Assembly (NCBI RefSeq): GCF_008704555.1
Contig: NZ_CP023702.1
Span: 3,224,001-3,288,000 of the forward strand
Reading direction: 5' to 3'
From: Streptomyces nitrosporeus
GTDB lineage: Bacteria; Actinomycetota; Actinomycetes; Streptomycetales; Streptomycetaceae
Length of the DNA stretch: 64,000 bases
Shown: positions 1 to 7,831 of the stretch, piece after piece
Layout of the letters: each line of letters starts with the position of its first letter
Position numbering within the stretch: position 1 is the first letter of the stretch
The notes under the pieces: model-generated
What the model was told of the DNA's origin: nothing
The model's database searches: none
What the model saw: the letters and a program-made list of their open reading frames with translations, nothing else
Made by a program: the position numbers and the translations under genes

Positions 1-819
1 CCAGCCCTTGGGCCGGTCGTAGTGGGCGAAGTGGCCGGTGTCGGCCACCTCGGCGTACTGCCCGTACGGGAGGACGCGGACCATCTCCTGGGCCTCCGCC
101 CGGCCGAGTTCGCCGTCGATGCCGCGCACCACCAGGGTGGGGCAGCGGACCTGGGCCAGTTCCTCCCAGTGCGCGTCGTGGACCCAGGTGGCCCGGGACT
201 CCAGCATCTGCCGCCGGGAGAACACCGGCCGCCAGCCGTCGGGCCGCTCGGTCATCACCTCGGCGAAGAACTCGCCGCGCGCCGGGTCGGGACTCTCCAC
301 CCAGGGATCGTCCTCCCCGAACCATTTCCGTACGGCGGCGAGGCTGGCGAAGGGCACCGGCCAGGTGTCGAACCAGTCCGTCCACTCCCGCTGCGATGCC
401 GCGCCCAGCGCGGAGGCCCGCATGTCGCACACGATGAGGCCCTTGACCAGGTCGGGGCGGAGCGCGGCGAGCTGCCAGGCGGTGAGGGCGCCCATCCCGT
501 GCCCCACCAGGACGGCGGGGGCGAGGCCGAGCTGCTCGATCGCGGCCTCGGCGTCGGCGACGTACGCGTCCCGGGTGGAGGCGCCTTCGGCCGCTTTCCC
601 GCTGCTGCCGTGGCCCCGCTGGTCGAGGCCGACCGGGCGGTGGCGCTCGGAGAGCCAGCGGGCGGTGGGCGCCCAGTGGGAGGCCCGGCCCATCAGTCCG
701 TGGAGCAGTAAGACCCCGGGGCGCCGTCCGCCCTCCGGACGCTCCTCGGCCGGATCGGAGAACTCCCAGGCCGACAGACGCAGTCCGCCGGAACCGGTTA
801 CATCAACGCGCCGCACCAT
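1..819 (-). CDS. Alpha/beta hydrolase, 3' end outside the window
   Basis: Starts at ATG 819 behind a GAAGGGGGTG-like ribosome site and runs off the left edge, so the C-terminal part is missing. The fold is clear: an oxyanion-hole segment LLLHGLMGRASHW near residue 40, a GLDQRGHG turn, and a DTGHFAHYDRP segment carrying the usual catalytic His at the window edge. At the nucleophile elbow the sequence reads VGHGMGA, with Gly where the family normally has Ser (GxSxG). It may therefore be a non-hydrolytic or atypical member, or the change may inactivate it. Substrate unknown. Confidence 0.85.
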   Translation of the reverse strand, partial: MVRRVDVTGSGGLRLSAWEFSDPAEERPEGGRRPGVLLLHGLMGRASHWAPTARWLSERHRPVGLDQRGHGSSGKAAEGASTRDAYVADAEAAIEQLGLAPAVLVGHGMGALTAWQLAALRPDLVKGLIVCDMRASALGAASQREWTDWFDTWPVPFASLAAVRKWFGEDDPWVESPDPARGEFFAEVMTERPDGWRPVFSRRQMLESRATWVHDAHWEELAQVRCPTLVVRGIDGELGRAEAQEMVRVLPYGQYAEVADTGHFAHYDRPKGW

Positions 820-1575
820 AGGTTCTGGCACCCCCTTCTGTTTCTCGGTCACCGCTGGGCCGACTCCGTCAGGTTATCGAACTCTCATTCGAAATCCGGT
901 GTTCGGCACACAACACCCCACGTACGAGTGACACCGTTCCAGGATTGACCACCGCGGCCGTGGGGAGATCTTCTCCAGGCGGTGGATCACTCGGGGACAG
1001 GGATCTGCGGCCACTGACCTCGAGAGCTCGGGGCTCCAGGTCAGAGCAGGGGAGGACAGGCCCCGGCACCTCAGGGCGCCGGGGCCGTCCGCATGCCCCG
1101 GCCCGGGTTCCTCCCCGCGTCCGGGGCCCGGCGCGCCCGGTCGCCCCGCGCCCGCCCGTCCCGCGGACCCCGCCCGCCCCGGTGCGCCCGGGCGGCGCCG
1201 GCCGTGCGCCGAGTGGCGGCGGCCCGGGGGCACGGCAGCCGTGACCGCCCGGTGCACACGCCGGTACGACGGGCGCATTCCCTGCTCCCTCCCCGAACGC
1301 CGGCACGCGCGCCGGCACCTCAGGTCATATGCCTGGCCACAGCCTGGCACGCGTTTCGCCCGGCCGCTGAGATTCCGGGCGGAAAACAGAAAGCGGGCCG
1401 TACCGGGCCACTTCCCCGCACGTGTCCGCTCCCGCGGGCACCCGCCCGGACCCGGCCTCCCGCCCGGCCCGGCGCCCCGCCGGATCCGAGGAGCCAGCAG
1501 GTCCGAGGACCTGGCAGGCCCGGGGGGACCGGCAGGTCCGGGCTCAGCCAGCCCGGGACTCAGCAGGCCCGGGGC
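820..1575. other. Intergenic stretch without a supported gene
   Basis: About 750 bp between two minus-strand genes. Open frames exist on both strands, but their translations are Pro/Arg/Gly-rich with no domain and look like GC-driven shadows. The part next to the hydrolase (about 850-930) is less GC-rich and should hold its promoter. The 1,440-1,580 end consists of short direct repeats. Confidence 0.5.
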
Positions 1576-1580
1576 TCAGC
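1534..1580. repeat. Short direct repeats at the end of the DtxR gene
   Basis: Three imperfect 15-16 bp units of the form AGGCCCGGGGCTCAGC lie head to tail. The last overlaps the stop codon of the DtxR-family gene. Confidence 0.6.
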
Positions 1581-2268
1581 GCTTGGCGACGAAGACGTGC
1601 GAGGCGACGTCGGACTCCAGCTCGGCGGCCTCGCCGCCGGAGCCGACCAGCACGCCCCCGGCCGACTCGGTCACGCTGACCACCGAGCCGGGCTGCACGC
1701 CGGCCCGGCGCAGCGTGTACATCAGCTGGGCGTCCGTCTGGATCGGCTCGCCGATGCGGCGCACCACCACGTTCATGCCTTCCGCGCCGGCGTCGAGGTC
1801 GGCCAGGCTGACCATGCTCGCGTCCAGGAACGGATCGGCCTCGGACTGCTCGCCCAGCTCCTCCAGGCCCGGGATCGGGTTGCCGTACGGGGACTCCGTG
1901 GGGTGCCGCAGCAGCTCCAGCACCCGGCGCTCCACCGCCTCGCTCATCACATGCTCCCAGCGGCACGCCTCGGCGTGGACCTGCTCCCACTCCAGGCCGA
2001 TCACATCGACGAGCAGGCACTCGGCGAGCCGGTGCTTGCGCATCACCCGGGTCGCCAGGCGCCGGCCCTCCTCGGTCAGCTCCAGGTGGCGGTCCCCGGC
2101 GATCCGGACCAGGCCGTCCCGCTCCATGCGCGCCACGGTCTGGCTGACCGTCGGGCCGCTCTGGTCCAGCCGTTCCGCGATCCGGGCGCGCATCGGGACC
2201 ACGCCTTCCTCTTCGAGCTCGAGGATGGTGCGGAGATACATCTCCGTTGTGTCGATCAGTCCGGACAT
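1576..2268 (-). CDS. dmdR1: DtxR/IdeR-family iron-dependent repressor
   Basis: A 230-residue protein of full DtxR length: winged helix (about 1-60), dimerisation and metal-binding domain (about 65-140) and a C-terminal SH3-like domain. All metal ligands of the family are present at canonical numbering: Met10, Cys102, Glu105, His106 (site 1) and His79, Glu83, His98 (site 2). With Fe(II) it should bind operators and repress siderophore and iron-uptake genes. ATG 2268 is chosen because it places Met10 correctly. It is divergent from the SIS-domain gene. The name follows the Streptomyces orthologue, based on domain layout and the neighbouring gene. Two long antisense frames overlap it. Confidence 0.88.
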   Translation of the reverse strand: MSGLIDTTEMYLRTILELEEEGVVPMRARIAERLDQSGPTVSQTVARMERDGLVRIAGDRHLELTEEGRRLATRVMRKHRLAECLLVDVIGLEWEQVHAEACRWEHVMSEAVERRVLELLRHPTESPYGNPIPGLEELGEQSEADPFLDASMVSLADLDAGAEGMNVVVRRIGEPIQTDAQLMYTLRRAGVQPGSVVSVTESAGGVLVGSGGEAAELESDVASHVFVAKR

Positions 2269-2390
2269 ACGTGCCCCTCGATGCTGTGACATGAAGTCGT
2301 CGTGCGATGGCCCAGCACCAATTCTGACGCATACCGACGACAACCGTGCCGCGCCGTCACAACCGGACCCGCGCGGGACAGGAGGTGGTA

Positions 2391-2414
2391 TTGACAGGTC
2401 ACTGGTCCAGACCT
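2391..2414 (+). promoter_or_regulatory. DasR dre-like operator at a TTGACA -35 box
   Basis: A consensus -35 TTGACA (2391-2396) is followed by ACTGGTCCAGACCT (2401-2414). This differs at one core base from the DasR consensus ACTGGTCTAGACC and sits between -35 and -10 upstream of the SIS-domain gene. DasR is the GntR-family GlcNAc/GlcN-6P-responsive repressor of Streptomyces. The match is seen in the sequence; binding is inferred. Confidence 0.75.
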
Positions 2415-2464
2415 CACCGTGAGCGGCGGAACGGCTCCCCGCCCCCGTCGGAAAGGTCTCCTCG

Positions 2465-3220
2465 ATGAGCGACAGCAAGCTGGCCGGTCAGTTCCTGGAC
2501 GCAGCGATCGGCCTGCTGGAGCGTGTACGTGACGAGGAGGCCGAGGCCGTGGCCGCGGCGGGCGCGGCCATCGCCGACACGGTCGCCTCGGGCGGGAGGC
2601 TCTTCGCCTTCGGAGCGGGCCACTCCTCCCTCGCAGCCCAGGACGTCGTCTACCGCGCGGGCGGGCTCGCCCTGATGAACCTCCTGGCGGTACCCGGCAC
2701 CGTCGGCGTCGACGTCATGCCGGCCACGCTGGGCTCGGCCCTGGAAAGGGTCGACGGGCTGGCCGCCGCGGTACTCGACTCCAGTCCCGCCAGGGCCGGT
2801 GACCTGCTGGTGGTCATCTCCCTGTCGGGGCGCAACGCGCTGCCCGTGGAGATGGCGCTGAACGCCCGGGCGCTCGGGCTGACGGTCATCGGGGTCACCT
2901 CGGTCGCCTACACGACGGGCACCACCCCCCGGAACCCCTCCGGGAGCTTCCTGCGGGACCACTGCGACATCGTGCTGGACAGCAAGATCGCGGTGGGTGA
3001 CGCCGAGCTCACGGCCCCCGGCGTCCAGGCGCCCTTCGCCCCCGCCTCCACCGTCGTCACCAGCGCGCTGATGCAGGCGATGATGGCCACCGCGGCCGAG
3101 AAACTGGCCGCCCGCGGCATCGAGCCGCCGCTGCTGCGCTCGGGCAACGTGGACGGCGGTCACGAGTGGAACGGGCGTGTGATGCGGGAGTACGCGGACC
3201 GGATCTTCTACCGGCGCTGA
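2465..3220 (+). CDS. nagS: SIS-domain phosphosugar protein, NagS-like (GlcNAc-6P dehydratase candidate)
   Basis: A 251-residue cytosolic SIS-domain protein (UPF0309/YfeU-like), starting at ATG 2465 after a GAAAGG site. The sugar-phosphate loops are visible in FAFGAGHSSLAAQDVVYRAG (near 45-65) and VVISLSGRNALPVEMA (near 118-133). Family members isomerise or dehydrate phosphosugars. As I recall, the Streptomyces orthologue beside the iron regulator was described as NagS, which turns GlcNAc-6-phosphate into a dehydrated product and links to aminosugar toxicity. The dre-like operator upstream supports an aminosugar role under DasR control. The exact reaction is inferred. Confidence 0.8.
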   Translation: MSDSKLAGQFLDAAIGLLERVRDEEAEAVAAAGAAIADTVASGGRLFAFGAGHSSLAAQDVVYRAGGLALMNLLAVPGTVGVDVMPATLGSALERVDGLAAAVLDSSPARAGDLLVVISLSGRNALPVEMALNARALGLTVIGVTSVAYTTGTTPRNPSGSFLRDHCDIVLDSKIAVGDAELTAPGVQAPFAPASTVVTSALMQAMMATAAEKLAARGIEPPLLRSGNVDGGHEWNGRVMREYADRIFYRR

Positions 3221-3236
3221 CAGCGCGGCCCCCGCA

Positions 3237-3262
3237 CGGCGCCGGTCCTTCCACCGGCGCCG
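3237..3262. terminator. Hairpin between convergent genes
   Basis: A perfect 9-bp stem CGGCGCCGG / CCGGCGCCG around an 8-nt loop directly after the SIS gene. There is no T tract, as is common in actinobacteria. Candidate terminator between convergent genes. Confidence 0.5.
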
Positions 3263-3385
3263 GCACCACGGCCCCGGCTCTCCCAGCGGCACCACGACTC
3301 CCACGGCCCCGGGGCCCTTCTTTCCTGTGCCGGGGCCTCCACCGGTGCCGGCGGAGGCCCGCCCACGCCCCGGGCCCCGGCGCCG

Positions 3386-4810
3386 TCACGCCTCCCGGGG
3401 CCCGGGGACGCCGTCCAGGCGGCCCGTCAGCCGGGCCAGGTCCACCGCCGAGCCGACCCGGACCGCCACGCTCTCCGCGTACATCGCATCCGGACGTTCG
3501 AACGCGCTGCGGCTGGCGGCGCGCAGGAACGTCACCACGCCCAGCGTCCTGCCGCGGCTTTGCAGCACCGCGCACAGGGCGTGCGCCGCGTCCCGGGGCC
3601 ACTGGTGTCCCGCTGCCCACTCCTCGCCCGCCCCGGCCCGCGCGCTGGCACGCACCGTCCCGGTGCGCTCCACGGCCTGGAGCGCGGGGTGGCCGGCCCG
3701 GTAGCGCACCGGGATCGAACCGCCGGACACCAGCAGGCAGGGCCCCGGCCCCTCGGCCGGTGTCCCCGCCGCGCGTACCAGCCGCTCACCGCACAGCAGG
3801 TCCACCACCACGTGATCGGCGAAACCGGCCAGGGCGTAGTCCAGGGACGAGGTGGCCGCCTCCAGCGGGTCCTCGCACCCGGCGGCCTGCCGGGCGGCCC
3901 GGTGCAGCTGGTTGGACCGGAACCGCAGCCGGTCCGCCTCCTGCTCCGCGAGCCTGGCGTCCGTCACGTCCTGGAACATCCAGCCGACCCCCAGCGGTAC
4001 GGGCTCCTCGGCCAGCGGTGAGGCGAGCCGCAGGAACCCGCTGCGCCAGCAGCGCCGCCGCTCGCCCTCCGCCGTACGCAGCGTCACCCACAGGTCGGCC
4101 GGAGCGGGCGGCGCCCCCTCGGCCAGGACGTGCTGGAGGGCGCCCTCCAGCTCCTCGGCCCCCCGCAGGATCAGCTCGCCCAGCGGGCGCCCGAGCGGTG
4201 CCGTACGCCCGGCGCCCAGGGCCCGCGCCGCGTAGCTGTTGACGACGGTCGGCCGCAGGTCCACGTCCACCAGGACCACGCCCCACGACATGTCCTCGAA
4301 GAGCGCCTCGCTCAGCGCGATGGACCGCTCCAGGTCGATCCGGGCGTGCACCTCGCTGAACGCGCAGTACACCCCGGCCGGTGTGCCGTCCGCGCCGCGC
4401 ACCGCGGACGACTGGGTCCGCACCAGCACCCGTCCGCCGCTCTTGCACAGCAGGGCGAACTCGTGCACCTGCCGCCCCGGGGTGTCCATGACCGCCATCA
4501 GCCGCCGCTGCACGTCCCCGGCGTCGGCACGGCGCACGGCCCAGCCGGCGAAGCCGCTGCGTCCCACGGCCTCGGCGGCGCTCCAGCCCAGGACGCGTTC
4601 GGCCTCGCGGTTCCAGTGGGTGACGGTGCCGTGGGCGTCGAAGGCGCAGAAGGCGGCGTCCATCCCGTCGAGCAGCGCGGCGAGCAGCGGGGGGCCGGGG
4701 GCGGGCCCGGCCGGGGTCCCGGAGCCCGGAGCGCCGCCGGGCCCGCCGTTCTCCGGGCCTTCCTCCGGCCCGATCGCGTCGGCGATCCCACTGCTCCTGG
4801 AAGCACTCAC
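3386..4810 (-). CDS. PAS-PAS-GAF sensor protein without an output domain
   Basis: A 474-residue soluble protein. GTG 4810 is chosen because GGGAGG lies 7 nt upstream. A Pro/Gly-rich N-terminus is followed by one PAS domain (about 45-150, DAHGTVTHWNREAERVLGWS), a second PAS (about 165-290, with VLVDVDLRPTVVNSYAARAL and a WMFQDVTDARL C-cap) and a GAF-like domain (about 310-470). No histidine kinase, PP2C or GGDEF domain follows, so it probably signals by protein contact or is a stand-alone ligand or redox sensor. Streptomyces relatives usually carry SpoIIE/PP2C phosphatases, which makes the bare architecture notable. Convergent with the SIS gene. Confidence 0.75.
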   Translation of the reverse strand: MSASRSSGIADAIGPEEGPENGGPGGAPGSGTPAGPAPGPPLLAALLDGMDAAFCAFDAHGTVTHWNREAERVLGWSAAEAVGRSGFAGWAVRRADAGDVQRRLMAVMDTPGRQVHEFALLCKSGGRVLVRTQSSAVRGADGTPAGVYCAFSEVHARIDLERSIALSEALFEDMSWGVVLVDVDLRPTVVNSYAARALGAGRTAPLGRPLGELILRGAEELEGALQHVLAEGAPPAPADLWVTLRTAEGERRRCWRSGFLRLASPLAEEPVPLGVGWMFQDVTDARLAEQEADRLRFRSNQLHRAARQAAGCEDPLEAATSSLDYALAGFADHVVVDLLCGERLVRAAGTPAEGPGPCLLVSGGSIPVRYRAGHPALQAVERTGTVRASARAGAGEEWAAGHQWPRDAAHALCAVLQSRGRTLGVVTFLRAASRSAFERPDAMYAESVAVRVGSAVDLARLTGRLDGVPGPREA

Positions 4811-4930
4811 TCCCGCACCTCCCGCAGGGCGCATTCCGTGTTACCGCACGTCAGACCATTGAACTCGAACGTGAGCCACCACACAGCCACTTCCCCGAAA
4901 TCCGGTGGCCACCCGGCCCCGGTAAATCAC

Positions 4931-4960
4931 TTGTGTCCCCTCCGGCACGGTGCCTACGCT
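4931..4960 (+). promoter_or_regulatory. Promoter of a small transcription unit
   Basis: TTGTGT (4931-4936) and TACGCT (4955-4960) are separated by 18 nt. A start near 4967 would give a leader of about 27 nt before the GTG at 4994. Confidence 0.5.
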
Positions 4961-4993
4961 GTGGGCACACGTTGAAAGGAGGTGATCCGAAAA

Positions 4994-5032
4994 GTGCAGT
5001 CTTATCGGATTCGTGAGGTGGCTGCGGGCTGA
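4994..5032 (+). CDS. Possible 12-residue leader peptide with near-perfect Shine-Dalgarno
   Basis: GTG 4994 follows AAAGGAGGTGATCC (4976-4989), which matches the whole anti-Shine-Dalgarno end of 16S rRNA. The frame encodes MQSYRIREVAAG and stops at TGA 5030. This is far too strong a ribosome site to be chance, yet the frame is very short. Deleting the C at 4997 would open a 39-codon frame that joins the ORF at 5013-5114. So this is a leader peptide, a frameshifted sORF, or a programmed frameshift site. Not a known family to me. Confidence 0.45.
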   Translation: MQSYRIREVAAG

Positions 5033-5114
5033 CAGCCCGTCGTCGCACACCGTGCACCTCGGCAGGCTGTCTGCCGAAAACAACGCAGTCACCGACCCGC
5101 AGGCTCGCCGGTAG
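5013..5114 (+). CDS. Small ORF, 33 residues, strong GC3
   Basis: GTG 5013 to TAG 5114 encodes a basic 33-residue peptide beginning VRWLRADSPSSHTVHLG and ending in TDPQARR. Almost every codon ends in G or C, as expected of real coding sequence here. Its own start lacks a well-spaced ribosome site. It overlaps the upstream 12-residue frame by 20 nt in the +1 frame and may be translated by coupling, frameshifting, or not at all if a base was gained. It ends inside the terminator stem. No relative recognised. Confidence 0.45.
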   Translation: MRWLRADSPSSHTVHLGRLSAENNAVTDPQARR

Positions 5115-5156
5115 ATCCGGCCGGCTCCTCCGTGAGGAGGGACCAGAGCCTGCGGG
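5096..5156 (+). terminator. Terminator of the small transcription unit
   Basis: An 11-bp perfect stem CCCGCAGGCTC (5096-5106) / GAGCCTGCGGG (5146-5156) encloses an inner hairpin CTCCT-CCGTG-AGGAG and is followed by TTTCC. The structure closes a transcript of about 190 nt. Confidence 0.6.
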
Positions 5157-5237
5157 TTTCCGCGTGCCCGGGCCCGGGGTTCCCGCGTGTCCGGGCCCGG
5201 CGGCCCGGACCGCCTGCCCGCGGCCCCGGACCGCCCT

Positions 5238-5948
5238 CTACGGGCAGAGGCGCTCGACCCGCCAGCCGGCGCCCTCACGGACGTAACGCAGCCGGTCGTG
5301 CAGCCGGTTCTCGTGCCCCTGCCAGAACTCGATGCTGTCGGGTACGACCCGGAAGCCGCCCCAGTGCGGGGGCGCCGGGACCTTCTCGCCCTCCGGGTAG
5401 CGGGCGGCCAGTTCCTCGTACCGTGCGACGAGTTCCCTGCGGGTTCCGATCACGGTGGACTGTTCGCTGGCCCAGGCGCCCAGCTGGGAGCCGTGCGGGC
5501 GGGTGCGGAAGTAGGCGACCGTCTCGTCCCGGCCGACGCGGGCGGCGGTGCCGGTCACGATGACCTGGCGGGTCATCGGGTGCCAGGGGAAGAGCAGCGA
5601 GACGTACGGGTTCTCCGCCAGTTCACGGCCCTTGCGGGAGGCGTAGTTGGTGAAGAAGACGAAGCCGCGGGCGTCGTAGTGCTTCAGCAGCACCGTGCGG
5701 GAGGACGGCCGGCCCCCGGCGGTGGCGGTGGAGACCACCATCGCGTTCGGCTCGTGGAGCGAGCCGCCGGCCGCGACCTGGCTGAACCAGTGGGCGAACT
5801 GCTCCATCGGGTCCGCGGCGAGGTCCTGCTCGGTGAAGTCCTCGGACCGGTACTGCTCGCGCATCGTCGCCGGATCGGTGGTGCAATCGAATGCGGGGGT
5901 GCGTGAGGAGGCGGAAGCGGAAGACGGAGTGGCATCAGCTGTGGGCAC
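5238..5948 (-). CDS. pdxH: Pyridoxamine 5'-phosphate oxidase
   Basis: A 236-residue FMN enzyme that oxidises pyridoxamine/pyridoxine 5'-phosphate to pyridoxal 5'-phosphate, the last step of vitamin B6 salvage. Typical PdxH segments run in order: [34 protein letters not shown] (FMN phosphate), [41 protein letters not shown] and the C-terminal [15 protein letters not shown], ending in ERLCP as the family does. GTG 5948 is used; the first 25 or so residues are low-complexity Ser/Ala. It is divergent from the citrate synthase-like gene across about 230 bp that must hold both promoters. Confidence 0.95.
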   Translation of the reverse strand: MPTADATPSSASASSRTPAFDCTTDPATMREQYRSEDFTEQDLAADPMEQFAHWFSQVAAGGSLHEPNAMVVSTATAGGRPSSRTVLLKHYDARGFVFFTNYASRKGRELAENPYVSLLFPWHPMTRQVIVTGTAARVGRDETVAYFRTRPHGSQLGAWASEQSTVIGTRRELVARYEELAARYPEGEKVPAPPHWGGFRVVPDSIEFWQGHENRLHDRLRYVREGAGWRVERLCP

Positions 5949-6182
5949 ACAGCCATCCTGCCCCAGCGGTGCGGCGCCCCCGCCGCAGGGGGGCCGTCCG
6001 CCGGCGCGGGCGGACCGGCCGCTCCGGAGGCGGCCCCGGGGTTTCCGGGGCGCTGTGCCCGACGTCACCCTTCCCCGCGTCGTGCGTACCCGCCAGTATC
6101 GTGAGCAGGCCCCGGGGACGGAGCGTCAGGAACCGCAGCAACCGGGACCCGTACACAGTCGTCGAGCCGAGGGAGCCGCCCG

Positions 6183-7292
6183 ATGTCCGATTTCGTACCC
6201 GGACTTGAAGGAGTCGTCGCGTTCGAGACGGAGATCGCCGAACCTGACAAGGAAGGCGGCTCGCTCCGTTACCGCGGCGTCGACATCGAGGACCTCGTCG
6301 GCCACGTCTCGTTCGGCCATGTCTGGGGCCTGCTGGTGGACGGGGCGTTCAGCCCGGGACTGCCGCCCGCCGAGCCCTTCCCCATCCCCGTGCACTCCGG
6401 TGACATCCGGGTCGACGTGCAGGCCGCGCTGGCGATGCTGGCGCCCGTGTGGGGGCTGAAACCGCTGCTGGACATCGACGCGGAGCAGGCCCGGGACGAC
6501 CTGGCGCGGGCCGCCGTCATGGCCCTCTCCTACGTCGCGCAGTCCGCGCGCGGCCAGGGGCTGCCGATGGTCCCCCAGAGCGAGATCGACAAGGCCGGTT
6601 CCGTCGTCGAGCGGTTCATGATCCGCTGGCGCGGCGAACCGGACCCCAAGCACGTCAAGGCCGTCGACGCCTACTGGACGTCGGCCGCCGAACACGGCAT
6701 GAACGCCTCGACCTTCACCGCCCGGGTCATCGCGTCGACCGGCGCGGACGTGGCGGCCGCCCTCTCCGGCGCGGTCGGCGCGATGTCCGGTCCGCTGCAC
6801 GGCGGCGCGCCGTCCCGGGTCCTCGGCATGATCGAGGAGATCGAGCGGACCGGTGACGCCACCGCGTACGTGAAGCGGGCCCTGGACAAGGGCGAGCGGC
6901 TGATGGGCTTCGGCCATCGCGTCTACCGGGCGGAGGACCCGCGGGCCCGGGTCCTGCGGCGTACGGCACGGGAACTGGCGGCTCCGCGCTTCGAGGTCGC
7001 CGAGGCACTGGAGAAGGCGGCGCTGGAGGAGCTGCACGCCCGGCGCCCGGACCGGGTGCTGGCGACGAACGTCGAGTTCTGGGCGGCGATCGTGCTGGAC
7101 TTCGCCGAGGTCCCGGCCCACATGTTCACCTCGATGTTCAGCTGCGCCCGCACGGCGGGCTGGTCGGCGCACATCCTGGAGCAGAAGCGCACGGGCCGGC
7201 TGGTCCGCCCCACGGCGACGTACGTCGGCCCCGGGGCGCGCGACCCCCGGGAGATCGAGGGGTACGACCAGCTCGCGGACCTGGCGGGCTGA
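6183..7292 (+). CDS. citA: Citrate synthase-like protein (CitA/citrate synthase 2 type)
   Basis: A 369-residue member of the citrate synthase fold. Conserved elements: RYRGVDIEDL near 30, EHGMNAST with His171, GPLHGG with His206, GFGHRVYR with His245, and CARTAGWSAHILEQ near 321-334. The position of the catalytic Asp (NVDF in E. coli GltA) is NVEF here, so Glu298 replaces it. The protein is shorter than the housekeeping enzyme. It may make citrate or 2-methylcitrate with altered kinetics, or have another Claisen-type role; specificity cannot be read from sequence. Followed by a strong hairpin. Confidence 0.88.
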   Translation: MSDFVPGLEGVVAFETEIAEPDKEGGSLRYRGVDIEDLVGHVSFGHVWGLLVDGAFSPGLPPAEPFPIPVHSGDIRVDVQAALAMLAPVWGLKPLLDIDAEQARDDLARAAVMALSYVAQSARGQGLPMVPQSEIDKAGSVVERFMIRWRGEPDPKHVKAVDAYWTSAAEHGMNASTFTARVIASTGADVAAALSGAVGAMSGPLHGGAPSRVLGMIEEIERTGDATAYVKRALDKGERLMGFGHRVYRAEDPRARVLRRTARELAAPRFEVAEALEKAALEELHARRPDRVLATNVEFWAAIVLDFAEVPAHMFTSMFSCARTAGWSAHILEQKRTGRLVRPTATYVGPGARDPREIEGYDQLADLAG

Positions 7293-7303
7293 GCCGGCGA
7301 CGG

Positions 7304-7344
7304 GGCGGGCGCCCCGGGAGCGGACCGCTCCCGGGGCGCCCGCC
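7304..7344 (+). terminator. Strong terminator after the citrate synthase-like gene
   Basis: A stem of 19-20 bp, left arm 7304-7323 and right arm 7325-7344 with almost no loop, followed by GTTTCC. Confidence 0.75.
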
Positions 7345-7368
7345 GTTTCCGGGGCGCCCGCCGTTTCC
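7333..7368. repeat. Tandem duplication of the terminator 3' arm
   Basis: The 18-bp unit GGGGCGCCCGCCGTTTCC occurs twice without interruption (7333-7350 and 7351-7368). It carries the right arm and T-rich tail of the terminator. Confidence 0.85.
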
Positions 7369-7831
7369 GGCGTGGCGGCACGGGCCTTCCCCCACGGCAG
7401 ACGCCGATCGGCTCCGGGGGCCGCGGGCGAAGAGGAGCGGGGACCCGCAGACCTCCGGGGCTCGGGTTCCGGGGTCCGGAACTCGGGGTCCGGGACTCAG
7501 GGTCCGAGCCTCGGGATCCGAGCTCCGGGGAGGCCCGGTTCGCTCTTCCGTGTGTACGTGGAGGGGGCCGGGCCCGAAGCCCGAGCTTCGGGACACGGGC
7601 GTCGGGACACGGGGTCCGGGATCCGAGCGCCTTCTTACAACCGGTAGGAAAAAGAAGGGGTTTGGGAAAACCTCCCCACCTCCCCCACCCGCCACGAACA
7701 GCAAGTATGACTAATCGTGATCAGTTTGCGGCGAAGCGTCACCACCACTTACGGTGCGACCAAAAGGACGACCCCGACGCGGTGTTGGCTCACCGGCCGG
7801 GGTCTCACCCCACGATCGAAAAGGCGATCCC
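7369..7831. other. Intergenic region with degenerate repeats
   Basis: About 460 bp without a supported gene. The first 250 bp consist of many short GGGTCCGG/GACTCGGG-like direct repeats. From about 7640 the base composition drops and a promoter region for the downstream gene is likely. Confidence 0.45.

Noticed and set aside
945..1350. Overlapping open frames of 60-160 codons on both strands upstream of the DtxR gene
   Set aside because: Pro/Arg/Gly-rich translations, no ribosome site and no domain; typical shadows of very GC-rich DNA.
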